Assembly (NCBI GenBank): GCA_033675265.1
Contig: JAUJYZ010001079.1
Location: 248,001 to 312,000 of the forward strand
Direction: 5' to 3'
DNA from: Actinostola sp. cb2023
Taxonomy: Eukaryota > Cnidaria > Anthozoa > Actiniaria > Actinostolidae
Length of the DNA: 64,000 nt
Part shown: in pieces, positions 11,805-22,611 of the stretch
How the letters are laid out: each line of letters opens with the position of its first letter
How positions within the stretch are numbered: the first letter of the stretch is position 1
The notes under the pieces: generated by a model
Database searches by the model: none
What the model saw: the letters and a program-made list of their open reading frames with translations, nothing else
Told to the model about the DNA's origin: nothing
Made by a program: the position numbers and the translations under genes

Positions 11805-11854
11805 TCGTCATGTAGTCCTCATTGCCGGGCGGTCTTGAAATATTACTTCACAAC

Positions 11855-12234
11855 CCCGGGGGGTACTCCCTTTGTCCAAGTGGTAGGGGTGATCGGCGGT
11901 CGGTTTTGAAAACGACCCTAAAAGGTACGCATAAATTAAAAGAGCTGTTGAAGCCATGTTCATTTCGACCCCTAAAGGGCCTAAAAGGTACGACGATATA
12001 TGGCGAAAAAGTGATATGTGCTGATATCGTTTAATCAGTGACTGGACAACATATTTCTTCTGTTCTTTCATGTTTGTTCAATAAAGAAAATAAATAACAA
12101 TTGACCCTAAAAGGTACAGAGTCATGTTACGTAACTGACTTTTTGAGTCGGACTAAAAGGTACACACAGGACTTTCAACCCTAATAGGACCACCGATCAC
12201 CCCTACCACTTGGACAAAGGGAGTACCCCCCGGG
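11855..12234. mobile_element. MITE with 48-bp inverted ends starting CCCGGGGGGTACTCCC
   Basis: Ends CCCGGGGGGTACTCCCTTTG and its complement extend as inverted repeats for about 48 bp with one mismatch. CTTCACAAC flanks both sides (11846-11854, 12235-12243) as a 9-bp duplication. The interior repeats CCTAAAAGGTAC about four times. It shares terminus style and duplication size with 7437-7863, so they are likely one superfamily. Confidence 0.85.
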
Positions 12235-12424
12235 CTTCACAACAAAACAGGTACGGTTAAGAAATTGAAAACATTCCTTTCTACAAAAGAAATATTTATA
12301 TTTTTCGATCCGATGGCATTTTTAGGGTGATGTTTAAAATACCATGAGTTATTTTTAAGGGTGGGAATTTTGGTCACTGTTTTGATATTTTTTAGAGTAT
12401 TTTTTAAGGTTTTCCGACGGTATG

Positions 12425-12586
12425 ACATTTGGGCTTCCTGTGGAAATAAATACCGCTGTGAGCGGGCCTGGGAACGAAGTTGTTATTTCTTCGAGAAGAC
12501 TCTTTGACTCGTGAACTGAACAGCATCAAAACAAACCTTAGCACAACTCTGTCTGTGTACTTGTAGTGCTCATCTCTTGTGTTGTG
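12425..12586 (+). promoter_or_regulatory. Conserved 5' leader of zinc-finger unit 1 (promoter and/or non-coding first exon)
   Basis: Starting at GGGCTTCCTGTGG, this block recurs near-identically at 23035-23194 and 50816-50971, each time at the 5' end of a unit with WW-like and finger exons. It ends in GTTGTG|GTGAGTAG, a good splice donor (12587). It is therefore a candidate first exon with its core promoter. No TATA box is evident. Downstream at 12694 all three copies keep a short ATG frame ending at a GTAAGT donor (MSDVSNLDH here). Spliced to the acceptor before exon 1 it would be out of frame with the WW-like module, which suggests an upstream ORF. Confidence 0.5.
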
Positions 12587-12963
12587 GTGAGTAGATTGGA
12601 TTGATTGTGTGTTTAACATCGTCACGTTTGTGTTGTGATCCACTCAGTGTTTGAATGTGTTCGAGAGATCGACGATAAAAGTGTAGTAAGCTTATGTCAG
12701 ATGTATCAAATCTAGATCATGTAAGTATTAAGCTGGTTTTACACGGATTGAGGATTGTTTTCAGTAGACATGGAATCTACTGTACTAGTACATGTACTGA
12801 AAAACTACTATCAGCCTTATTTATATGAAAAGAGAATAGTTGCAAAAGTTGATAGTTTGTGGTTTGGGGCTTTGCATCTGTAGGTTATACAGGGTTTGAA
12901 ATCTCAAAATACAAATATAGTGACGTCAAGAGAGGCAGGCAGTAGGTTATACAAGCATTAAGA

Positions 12964-13090
12964 GATCCAGACTTTGAGATTATTACAAAGGAAAAGTGAG
13001 CACCAATTCTAGACACAGGGAGCCCAAGCTATGTTTTTGCTCACTTGGTGCTCACTTTTCCTTTGTAATAGTCTCACAATGCATTGTGGA
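12964..13090. repeat. Short inverted-repeat element shared by all three units
   Basis: The arms TTACAAAGGAAAAGTGAGCA and its complement are separated by about 40 bp. The same hairpin sits at the corresponding place in unit 2 (24119-24246) and unit 3 (51381-51501), so it was inserted before the units duplicated. Confidence 0.7.
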
Positions 13091-14613
13091 CGAACCGGAA
13101 TTCTGGAACTCTTGATGCTTGTATAGAGATACTTCATGTGACGTCAGCTAAATGTGTCATTCATGTGCCAATCAGAGATCGATTGGCTGTTGAAAGAAAG
13201 CAACGTGTGAAAAGTTTTTGTGGAAATGGTTGGCACATTAAATCACAATGTTTATCCTGTGAACACGAAACATGAAGAAAAGTGAGAAATGAAAAGCTAA
13301 GGCAATTTATGATCAATGGCAAAGAGTCGTCAAACTTTCTGAAATATTTGACAACTTGATGAATGGTGCACAAAGTCAGGTAGCCAAATAACCACAGTTT
13401 TTGTCGTATTTTTGAATCTTTTCATTGCTTTTCTCAACAAGAATGTATAAACGATGGACGTTTTTGAGACATTTGAAGATATTTTTTCCCTTTTACATAT
13501 TTTACTAGAGATACTGTATGAATGCCATTTAAATTGATCAAAATAAAACTAATATAATGTAGAACTTAATTGTGTTATTACCAGTTTTTGGATTATATAT
13601 TTTAAATGCAACGAACTAGATAATAAATATTGTTAAGAATGAGAAAATTGTTTTTTTCATTAGGTCTGTATCACTGATACAGACACTAATGTTTTATTTA
13701 TCAGTGTCTGTATCGGGGTAAACTGATCCATGCATGTGACCGATTCAACCAACCTGGTTGGATCAATTGCTCATGAATTATTAATGAGGTTTAGAAATCA
13801 TTTTAAAGCTTATATAATGTAGAATCTTGTGTTATTGCCAGTTTTTGGATTATTTTAAATGCAACGAAGATAATTGATAAGAATCAGAAAATTACCTTTT
13901 TAATGGAACTACTGATGGGGGAAGGTGGGGCACGGGCACCCTAGGACCCCCTTGCTACGCCCCTGCTCTCATCCAATCAAATAGCCAGAATAGCTGTGTT
14001 TAACCCTGGGTTCTTTCGAGCAACCAGGCCCAGGTGTATATTACACACTGTACACCTATTTCAAACTATATGTCTAGACAGACGCCCCATTGGTGACTTG
14101 GGAACCTGAAATTTAAATGCATCAACTTAATCTGTACATGTATATAACCTGACATATACATGGCTTGATAATGGAATAACAGTAAATTAACAAGCTCCTG
14201 GTTGATAGTCTAATAGTTGGGTTAACACCAGACAACATAAGTTGTTGTTTAACCAGTCAAAACATGCTGATGTGTGTCAATAAGTAGATGGTCCACAAAA
14301 TGTTCTTTCTTCTCGAGCGTGAAAAATAAATGTTTGGTCTGTTTGTCCTTTCTTCAATAATCACAGAATTTTAATATCATCCCCAGAGAAGTTATTATTT
14401 TATCCTTTGTACTTTTAGTGGCAGTACATGTACATACATGTAATTATGTAACTGTCATTCTCAAACTCATTAATAATTCATTAGCTCAATAACCAATCAG
14501 CTCTCATGATTCGAGTCAGGTGGATGTATCTTGATACCGGAGGAAGAACTGATCAAGACACTGATCAAGACACTGAAATTATTGTATATTTACCATTATG
14601 TTACTTACCTTTA

Positions 14614-15025
14614 ACTTAGTGAGAGATAAATACCGAGAACGGAGGCAATAAGCCATATAAATACCGAGGGGCGTAGGCCCGAGGGATTTATAGGCTTATG
14701 CCGACGTTCGAGGTATTTATCTGACTTAGTTTACATTTGACAAGGTTTTCGCAAGAAGCAATCTGAGGCATTTTCTGGTATTTTTTGGAGTGTTATTTAG
14801 CATGAATACTATGAATAGCAAATTGAATACTATGAGTATAATTGAATAGCATTTGCTCATTATGAATTCACTGGGATGTATCCATATACAACCCAGGGCT
14901 GTATATGGATACATCCCGGTGAATTCATAATGAGCAATTCAATTATATTCTATTGTCCAACCAGTCAATACCGGAGATCAAGCCCTATGAATAACAAAGA
15001 AAACCGTGTCAAATGTAAACTAAGT
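14614..15025. mobile_element. Foldback/MITE element, copy 1
   Basis: A foldback around 14625-14717 (AGATAAATACCGAGAACGG...) is followed by a 300-bp block with ACTTAGTTTACATTTGACA inverted ends and an inner hairpin centred on TATACAACCCAGGGCTGTATA (14858-14930). The same composite recurs at 38751-39062. No coding capacity was seen. Confidence 0.7.
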
Positions 15026-15295
15026 AGACTTACTACCTCTTACTTATCATGAAAAAAAAATTAGTGATACATTATCAACCAGAGTTGAATTACTAACCCC
15101 TCGCTCATTACGCTCACTACTTATCCATTAGACTACCTGACTGCTTGTTCGATTTTGAAGCTCTTTTTAACAAACATAATACTTGCGAGGTGACTGACAT
15201 TAGGCCAAGACACAAAAGCAATTATTATGTTCTTTTCTCAGGAGACTCAAGAACAATTCAGATAATCATTCATTATTAATTCGTTTGAGAAGCAA

Positions 15296-15428
15296 TATCA
15301 AAAACTCGTGCTTCGTGTTTCATCAGGGGATTCAAAACACCTCGAAACAATAAAAGCACTCGGCCTTCAATAGTTTCTCGGTGTTTTGAACCCCTGATAA
15401 AACACTCGCACTCGTTGTTGATATATTA
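15296..15428. repeat. Small inverted repeat (MITE-like)
   Basis: The arms ACTCGTGCTTCGTGTTTCATCAGGGG and the approximate complement CCCCTGATAAAACACTCGCA flank a short centre. It lies in the intron upstream of the WW-like exon. Confidence 0.5.
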
Positions 15429-15698
15429 CATCCAGCACACCCAACCTTCCAATTTCAAAATAAAGATATATGTACATGTTGGGAAATTGATGGTTTAGGG
15501 TCTAACGACAGAAGAAATCTTCAATTGAAGTCTTTATTGTCTCACCAGCAATTACTAATGTAACTTGAGCTTACATGTACTTCATCAACTTTCCACATGC
15601 AGACCGACATCCCTTTCTATCTTAAGTTATGTACTTGATCCACCATCAGTGAATTCTAGGAATGATAGATTTTCCATTCTATTCAAAGGTTGCTTATT

Positions 15699-15821
15699 AT
15701 GGAGTCGGAACTTGTAGATCCAGGATGGATGAAATTCAACTGCAAATCAGGCGAACTTCTGTTTTATTACAACAAAGATACAGCAGAACACAAATTTCCC
15801 ATGTGGAATAGTATCTCAAGG
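15699..15821 (+). CDS. Zinc-finger unit 1, exon 1: WW-like module
   Basis: This is 41 codons from ATG to a GTGAGT donor at 15822, phase 0. The protein has PGWMKFN, LLFYYNKDT and HKFPMW at WW-domain spacing (first Trp, YYN, Thr, then a Trp where the second aromatic/Pro end lies), so I call it WW-like. WW domains bind proline-rich ligands; whether this one does is not known. Spliced to the acceptor of any of four downstream exon-2 copies (16765, 17770, 18773, 19776) it stays in frame, reading ...SR-EYCMGET. A likely acceptor (ATTCAAAG|GTTGC) lies just upstream. The exon recurs at 32234, 53370 and, fused, at 57814. Confidence 0.7.
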
Positions 15822-16764
15822 GTGAGTGATTCTAATGTTCTGATGATACTGTAAGCTAAAGGTTCAACAGGTTATTATTGTCCATTGCACATCCAATCAA
15901 CATTACATGTATGTTCACAACCACAATAAAAATTATATTATATGTGTACAATGTACATGTATGTGCCGAATCCAAGTTAATAATTAATTGTTTTGTTGAT
16001 GAATGTGGCTGTAACTATAAACTATGATGTCTTTACACATAAATATTTGAGTCTGTTTATATTTACACTAAGAAAGACATATCGTCTTTATTTGTACATT
16101 CCCATTGTTTCTTTCTTGGGTGGAGGGATGGGAACACTTATTTGCAGGGGAACACTTATTACTCGATGGGCGTAGCCCGATGGAGTTTTAACATGGGCTG
16201 GCTTTTCTTTGTCGTCGTCGTCGTAAGGAAAGGTTACAAAGCTGTCGTTTGTTCGCAACACCGCTGGACGGCTCAATGACTCCGACGACGCTACGAACAA
16301 GCCGAATGTACAATGTAGTGCGAATGAGAACGATTGGTCTTCAGTCGAGCACATGCTTTGAGAACTTGTCGAGGAAATATTGTGTAAGCTTATCGTTGTA
16401 AAGCCATGCTGCCAAGTCTAATACGCTCACTACACATACAAACGCACACGACGTTCGCGGTAGATCCACGTATAGCAGAATATACAGATCTCAGTGTATA
16501 CCAAGTTTATTTATTATACAGCTCTGTAACTGTAGTCTTGTTGTATGTAAGTGCTAGACGTGATTGTAAACGGGGTCGTGACCCCAGTTAGCAATCCAGT
16601 ACGAACGCTGAAACGTCTATCAGAAAGCAGCCTCTCGCGTGCATCCATAACTCGATGGACGCACGCTGAGCGTTGACCATTCCTTCAGGCGGCATTTATT
16701 TCAAACTGGGCACTATTTCAAGCATTTAATGTACCTTTGTTTCTCTTGTTTATTGTTTCTTTAG

Positions 16765-17256
16765 GAATATTGCATGGGTGAAACTATTGATGGCGAGTTG
16801 CTACAAACCAGCAAGAATAACAGTATAGCAATACAGACTGATGATACTGGCTGTAGTAATGGATGTACATCTATGTATGCAGAGAATGGTTCTATCTTGC
16901 AACAAAGTAATCTGGAAAGAGAAATACCAGGAGGAAGTGAGGAGAGCAATGTAAGTGGGGATACCAATGTTTTTATGGATGATGTTGATGTAGATGACAA
17001 TGAAGTGACAGCACGAAGAGTATCAAGTGGTTCTAATGAGAAGGAGAGTACATCCGGGAGCATAGAAAACACAGAGACTGAAATTAAAGTGGAGATAAAC
17101 TGCACCGATGAAGATATACCAGGAGGAAGTGAGGATAGCAATATAAGTGGGGATACCAATGTGTTTATGGATGATGTTGATGTAGATGACAATGAAGTGA
17201 CAGCACGAAGAGTATCAAGTGGTTCTAATGAGAAGGAGAGTATATCGGGAGCATAG
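16765..17256 (+). CDS. Amplified acidic exon, tandem unit 1 (finger-less, truncated)
   Basis: The exon follows a TTTAG acceptor and keeps frame with the WW-like exon. It encodes the acidic IPGGSEE...MDDVDVDDNE repeat twice. A single-base deletion at TATATCGGG shifts the frame, and it ends four codons later at a TAG. Inclusion would give a WW-acidic protein without any DNA-binding fingers. It could be a silent by-product of the tandem duplication. Confidence 0.45.
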   Translation, partial: EYCMGETIDGELLQTSKNNSIAIQTDDTGCSNGCTSMYAENGSILQQSNLEREIPGGSEESNVSGDTNVFMDDVDVDDNEVTARRVSSGSNEKESTSGSIENTETEIKVEINCTDEDIPGGSEDSNISGDTNVFMDDVDVDDNEVTARRVSSGSNEKESISGA

Positions 17257-17769
17257 AAAACACCGCTGGACGGCTCAATGACTCCGACGACGCTACGAAC
17301 AAGCCGAATGTACAATGTAGTGCGAATGAGAACGATTGGTCTTCAGTCGAGCACATGCTTTGAGAACTTGTCGAGGAAATATTGTGTAAGCTTATCGTTG
17401 TAAAGCCATGCTGCCAAGTCTAATACGCTCACTACACATACAAACGCACACGACGTTCGCGGTAGATCCACGTATAGCAGAATATACAGATCTCAGTGTA
17501 TACCAAGTTTATTTATTATACAGCTCTGTAACTGTAGTCTTGTTGTATGTAAGTGCTAGACGTGATTGTAAACGGGGTCGTGACCCCAGTTAGCAATCCA
17601 GTACGAACGCTGAAACGTCTATCAGAAAGCAGCCTCTCGCGTGCATCCATAACTCGATGGACGCACGCTGAGCGTTGACCATTCCTTCAGGCGGCATTTA
17701 TTTCAAACTGGGCACTATTTCAAGCATTTAATGTACCTTTGTTTCTCTTCTTGTTTATTGTTTCTTTAG

Positions 17770-18369
17770 GAATATTGCATGGGTGAAACTATTGATGGCG
17801 AGTTGCTACAAACCAGCAAGAATAACAGTATAGCAATACAGACTGATGATACTGGCTGTAGTAATGGATGTACATCTATGTATGCAGAGAATGGTTCTAT
17901 CTTGCAACAAAGTAATCTGGAAAGAGAAATACCAGGAGGAAGTGAGGAGAGCAATGTAAGTGGGGATACCAATGTTTTTATGGATGATGTTGATGTAGAT
18001 GACAATGAAGTGACAGCACGAAGAGTATCAAGTGGTTCTAATGAGAAGGAGAGTACATCCGGGAGCATAGAAAACACAGAGACTGAAATTAAAGTGGAGA
18101 TAAACTGCACCGATGAAGATATACCAGGAGGAAGTGAGGATAGCAATATAAGTGGGGATACCAATGTGTTTATGGATGATGTTGATGTAGATGACAATGA
18201 AGTGACAGCACGAAGAGTATCAAGTGGTTCTAATGAGAAGGAGAGTATATCCGGGAGCATAGAAAACACCGCTGGACGGCTCAATGACTCCGACGACGCT
18301 ACGAACAAGCCGAATGTACAATGTAGTGCGAATGAGAACGATTGGTCTTCAGTCGAGCACATGCTTTGA
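17770..18369 (+). CDS. Amplified acidic exon, tandem unit 2 (finger-less isoform exon)
   Basis: It opens at the acceptor and encodes two acidic repeats. It then runs across the duplication joint into sequence that is intron in the parent gene, adding a tail that ends NENDWSSVEHML and a stop. Joined to exon 1, the product would be about 240 residues: WW-like plus acidic, no fingers. If expressed it could compete with the full protein; this is inference. Confidence 0.5.
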   Translation, partial: EYCMGETIDGELLQTSKNNSIAIQTDDTGCSNGCTSMYAENGSILQQSNLEREIPGGSEESNVSGDTNVFMDDVDVDDNEVTARRVSSGSNEKESTSGSIENTETEIKVEINCTDEDIPGGSEDSNISGDTNVFMDDVDVDDNEVTARRVSSGSNEKESISGSIENTAGRLNDSDDATNKPNVQCSANENDWSSVEHML

Positions 18370-18772
18370 GAACTTGTCGAGGAAATATTGTGTAAGCTTA
18401 TCGTTGTAAAGCCATGCTGCCAAGTCTAATACGCTCACTACACATACAAACGCACACGACGTTCGCGGTAGATCCACGTATAGCAGAATATACAGATCTC
18501 AGTGTATACCAAGTTTATTTATTATACAGCTCTGTAACTGTAGTCTTGTTGTATGTAAGTGCTAGACGTGATTGTAAACGGGGTCGTGACCCCAGTTAGC
18601 AATCCAGTACGAACGCTGAAACGTCTATCAGAAAGCAGCCTCTCGCGTGCATCCATAACTCGATGGACGCACGCTGAGCGTTGACCATTCCTTCAGGCGG
18701 CATTTATTTCAAACTGGGCACTATTTCAAGCATTTAATGTACCTTTGTTTCTCTTGTTTATTGTTTCTTTAG

Positions 18773-19372
18773 GAATATTGCATGGGTGAAACTATTGATG
18801 GCGAGTTGCTACAAACCAGCAAGAATAACAGTATAGCAATACAGACTGATGATACTGGCTGTAGTAATGGATGTACATCTATGTATGCAGAGAATGGTTC
18901 TATCTTGCAACAAAGTAATCTGGAAAGAGAAATACCAGGAGGAAGTGAGGAGAGCAATGTAAGTGGGGATACCAATGTTTTTATGGATGATGTTGATGTA
19001 GATGACAATGAAGTGACAGCACGAAGAGTATCAAGTGGTTCTAATGAGAAGGAGAGTACATCCGGGAGCATAGAAAACACAGAGACTGAAATTAAAGTGG
19101 AGATAAACTGCACCGATGAAGATATACCAGGAGGAAGTGAGGATAGCAATATAAGTGGGGATACCAATGTGTTTATGGATGATGTTGATGTAGATGACAA
19201 TGAAGTGACAGCACGAAGAGTATCAAGTGGTTCTAATGAGAAGGAGAGTATATCCGGGAGCATAGAAAACACCGCTGGACGGCTCAATGACTCCGACGAC
19301 GCTACGAACAAGCCGAATGTACAATGTAGTGCGAATGAGAACGATTGGTCTTCAGTCGAGCACATGCTTTGA
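18773..19372 (+). CDS. Amplified acidic exon, tandem unit 3 (finger-less isoform exon)
   Basis: The translation is identical to tandem unit 2, including the new tail, and the acceptor is intact. Two equivalent finger-less exons therefore sit upstream of the real terminal exon. Inclusion of either would terminate translation before the fingers. Confidence 0.5.
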   Translation, partial: EYCMGETIDGELLQTSKNNSIAIQTDDTGCSNGCTSMYAENGSILQQSNLEREIPGGSEESNVSGDTNVFMDDVDVDDNEVTARRVSSGSNEKESTSGSIENTETEIKVEINCTDEDIPGGSEDSNISGDTNVFMDDVDVDDNEVTARRVSSGSNEKESISGSIENTAGRLNDSDDATNKPNVQCSANENDWSSVEHML

Positions 19373-19775
19373 GAACTTGTCGAGGAAATATTGTGTAAGC
19401 TTATCGTTGTAAAGCCATGCTGCCAAGTCTAATACGCTCACTACACATACAAACGCACACGACGTTCGCGGTAGATCCACGTATAGCAGAATATACAGAT
19501 CTCAGTGTATACCAAGTTTATTTATTATACAGCTCTGTAACTGTAGTCTTGTTGTATGTAAGTGCTAGACGTGATTGTAAACGGGGTCGTGACCCCAGTT
19601 AGCAATCCAGTACGAACGCTGAAACGTCTATCAGAAAGCAGCCTCTCGCGTGCATCCATAACTCGATGGACGCACGCTGAGCGTTGACCATTCCTTCAGG
19701 CGGCATTTATTTCAAACTGGGCACTATTTCAAGCATTTAATGTACCTTTGTTTCTCTTGTTTATTGTTTCTTTAG

Positions 19776-21302
19776 GAATATTGCATGGGTGAAACTATTG
19801 ATGGCGAGTTGCTACAAACCAGCAAGAATAACAGTATAGCAATACAGACTGATGATACTGGCTGTAGTAATGGATGTACATCTATGTATGCAGAGAATGG
19901 TTCTATCTTGCAACAAAGTAATCTGGAAAGAGAAATACCAGGAGGAAGTGAGGAGAGCAATGTAAGTGGGGATACCAATGTTTTTATGGATGATGTTGAT
20001 GTAGATGACAATGAAGTGACAGCACGAAGAGTATCAAGTGGTTCTAATGAGAAGGAGAGTACATCCGGGAGCATAGAAAACACAGAGACTGAAATTAAAG
20101 TGGAGATAAACTGCACCGATGAAGATATACCAGGAGGAAGTGAGGATAGCAATATAAGTGGGGATACCAATGTGTTTATGGATGATGTTGATGTAGATGA
20201 CAATGAAGTGACAGCACGAAGAGTATCAAGTGGTTCTAATGAGAAGGAGAGTATATCCGGGAGCATAGAAAACACAGAGACTGAAATTAAAGTGGAGATA
20301 AACTGCACCGATGAAGATATACCAGGAGGAAGTGAGGAGAGCAATGTTTTTATGGATGATGTTGATGTAGATGACAATGAAGTGACAGCACAAAGAGTAT
20401 CAAGTGGTTCTAATGAGACTGACAGTACATCCGGGAGCATAGACAACACAGAGACTGAAATTGAAGCAAACATAAACTGCACCGATGAAGATAGAACAGA
20501 TCAAACAAATGCAATATGCAAGCCTTCAAAATACAATCTGAGGATACTAAGCGGTGTTTCCCATCCATTGCCTGATGAGACATTTGAAGTTCCAAGTATT
20601 CAAAATGACATCCCTGCTGAAGCAATTAAAAAACATCACTGCAGTCACTGTAACAAGGCATTTAGATACCTAAGTGCTTGTACAGTTCATGAACGCATCC
20701 ATTCCGGAGAAAAACCATATGAGTGTAAGCATTGTAGTAAGACATTTATACAGAACAGTAGTTGTATAAGTCATGAACGTATACATTCAGGAGAAAAACC
20801 ATACAAGTGTAAGCATTGTAGTAAGACATTTAGACATAGCAGTGGTTGTAGAAATCATGAACGTATACATTCAGGAGAAAAACCATACAAGTGTAAGCAT
20901 TGTAGTAAGACATTTACAGAGAGCAGTAGTTGCATAAGACATCATCGTATACATTCAGGAGAAAAACCATACAAGTGTAAGCATTGTAGTAAGACATTTA
21001 CAGATGTCAGTAGTTGTATAAGTCATGAACGTGTACATTCAGGAGAAAAACCATACAAGTGTAAGCATTGTAGTAAGACATTTACAGAGAGCAGTAGTTG
21101 TATAAGACATGAACGTGTACATTCAGGAGAAAAACCATACAAGTGTAAGCATTGTAGTAAGACATTTACACAGAGCAGTAATTGTATAACTCATGAACGT
21201 ATCCATACAGGAGAAAAACCATATAAGTGTAAGCATTGTAGTAAGACATTTACACAGCGCAATGGTTGTATAGGGCATCAACGTGTACATTCAGGAGAGT
21301 GA
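19776..21302 (+). CDS. Zinc-finger unit 1, terminal exon: acidic repeats + 8 C2H2 fingers
   Basis: It follows a TTTCTTTAG acceptor and continues exon 1 in frame; exon 1 plus this exon gives about 549 residues. In order: a Q/N/S-rich start, three tandem acidic repeats of about 50-64 residues (IPGGSEE...CTDED), a basic linker (KPSKYNLR), a conserved VSHPLPDETFEVPS block, then eight C2H2 fingers with SGEKP linkers. Residues at DNA-contact positions -1, 3 and 6 vary between fingers while the frame is nearly constant. The usual helix Leu is Cys in every finger. A 13-nt loss after GGAGAG makes the TGA at 21300-21302; a decayed ninth finger (KHCGKIFRHS...) continues behind it to about 21420. Expected role: nuclear, sequence-specific DNA binding. 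Confidence 0.8.
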   Translation, partial: EYCMGETIDGELLQTSKNNSIAIQTDDTGCSNGCTSMYAENGSILQQSNLEREIPGGSEESNVSGDTNVFMDDVDVDDNEVTARRVSSGSNEKESTSGSIENTETEIKVEINCTDEDIPGGSEDSNISGDTNVFMDDVDVDDNEVTARRVSSGSNEKESISGSIENTETEIKVEINCTDEDIPGGSEESNVFMDDVDVDDNEVTAQRVSSGSNETDSTSGSIDNTETEIEANINCTDEDRTDQTNAICKPSKYNLRILSGVSHPLPDETFEVPSIQNDIPAEAIKKHHCSHCNKAFRYLSACTVHERIHSGEKPYECKHCSKTFIQNSSCISHERIHSGEKPYKCKHCSKTFRHSSGCRNHERIHSGEKPYKCKHCSKTFTESSSCIRHHRIHSGEKPYKCKHCSKTFTDVSSCISHERVHSGEKPYKCKHCSKTFTESSSCIRHERVHSGEKPYKCKHCSKTFTQSSNCITHERIHTGEKPYKCKHCSKTFTQRNGCIGHQRVHSGE

Positions 21303-21587
21303 AAGCATTGTGGTAAAATATTTAGACATAGCAGAACTCGTAGAAGTCAGGAACGTATCCATTCAGGAGAGAGAGGGTACTCGTGTAAGCAACGTGGGCT
21401 CTCCACACCTTGGAAATTATTTGTAAGTGTTCAAAACCTTGGAATTGAAGATTTCCAATGAATTTCCAAGGTTTGAATGGAAGAGTATCGTTGCGGTTTT
21501 TCGAGTAATCAGATACGCACAAAATATGTGTGAGTTGTGTGAAGACATGCACTTGAATAGCAATGCTTGCTTCACAGTAAACATTAA

Positions 21588-22115
21588 TTTAGCTGAAACT
21601 TCACTGAAATAATCTCAAAGAGCCATAGGCAATTACTGGTTAATGTGTTTTCTCAAAATTCCTATGGGAAGTAATACATTTGTATGAATCTTTAGAAGTG
21701 TCAGTGAGGTCATCTACTCAACCCTAACAATCAACACAGCTTCGCTCCATACATTTCTTTGTGTTTAGTTTCTTGAATTATTTTATTTCTATGAAGCTAA
21801 AAGTTTGGTTCAAGGAGTTTTCTTACATTATTTGTGCTTAGGATTGATTGTATGGCCAGTTTTCTTCAATGCAGAGCTGGTATCTGAACAAAATGTTCAT
21901 TGAGATATTTTGACAAAGAAATGTATGGAGCTGAATGTTTGGGTTGAGTAGATGACGTCACTGACACCTCTAAAGATTCATGAAAATATAGTACTTCCCT
22001 CTGGAATATCGAAAAAAGATTTTAACTAGTTATTATACCACTATCTGAAAACCTTCATGCTATTACCTATACTTATTAGACCCTTGAAGAAATATTCAAT
22101 GAAGTTTCAGCTAAA
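21588..22115. mobile_element. TTAA-flanked non-autonomous element
   Basis: Inverted ends TTTAGCTGAAACTTCA(C/A)TGAA are directly flanked by TTAA on both sides (21584-21587, 22116-22119). The equivalent 3' flank in copy A (near 6985) lacks this block. TTAA targeting is the hallmark of piggyBac-type insertion. No transposase is present. Confidence 0.7.
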
Positions 22116-22319
22116 TTAAATTTCGATCGATTTTCGTCCAAGTAGCACTTTAAGTAGAATGAGATAGAAAAGGTGAATGTCTTGTTTTATAACGTCTGTA
22201 AAATTATTCTAAACCTATTTGAGTGGACTATAATATTAGATTAATACAATATAATAAATTGTAAATAAAAAAAATGGAAATATGTTATTTATATATTGAA
22301 GGGAGTCGACAAAATAATG

Positions 22320-22440
22320 ACCCCCAGCCATGAACTACCCCATAAACCACCCCATGGACTACTCCATGGACTACCCCATGGTCTACCCAATAAACCACCC
22401 CATGTACCACCCCATGTACCACCACTTGGACCACCCCCCA
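22320..22440. repeat. 12-bp minisatellite, diverged copy
   Basis: Imperfect CATGGACTACCC/CATGTACCACCC units continue the 3'-flank repeat seen at 7204 and 61220. This supports common descent of the 3' flanks. Confidence 0.75.
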
Positions 22441-22611
22441 GAATCATTAATTGTTCGAATACTAAGGTAGATTTAACTGATCCATCCAAGTCGAATTTGG
22501 TATGCAGATATCCGTAATGAGATCGATGCGTGGTATCAACGTATGCATGTATACAAAAGCTTTTTAAAGCTTTTTAAAAAGTGTATATACATGTATGGCC
22601 CAAAATTTTAT

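Larger units (their letters stand above)
16263..20275. repeat. Four tandem ~1-kb copies of intron + exon-2 start
   Basis: Units begin at 16263, 17265, 18271 and 19274 (periods 1002, 1006, 1003) and are almost identical. Each holds about 500 bp of intron with the acceptor and about 500 bp of the acidic exon. The joint is at AACAC, found both in the intron (AACACC) and in the exon (AACACA), so the first duplication used about 5 bp of microhomology. Known differences: a 1-base deletion in unit 1 (TATATCGGG for TATATCCGGG) and a 3-base CTT insertion in unit 2. Each unit also contains an identical 61-codon frame in the intronic half (16406 in unit 1), of no recognised function. Confidence 0.9.

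Noticed and set aside
19772..20482. Long minus-strand frame opposite the acidic exon, and similar ones at 16761, 17766, 18769 and 34635
   Set aside because: Antisense shadows of the acidic repeats; the plus strand has acceptor, donor and domain support.
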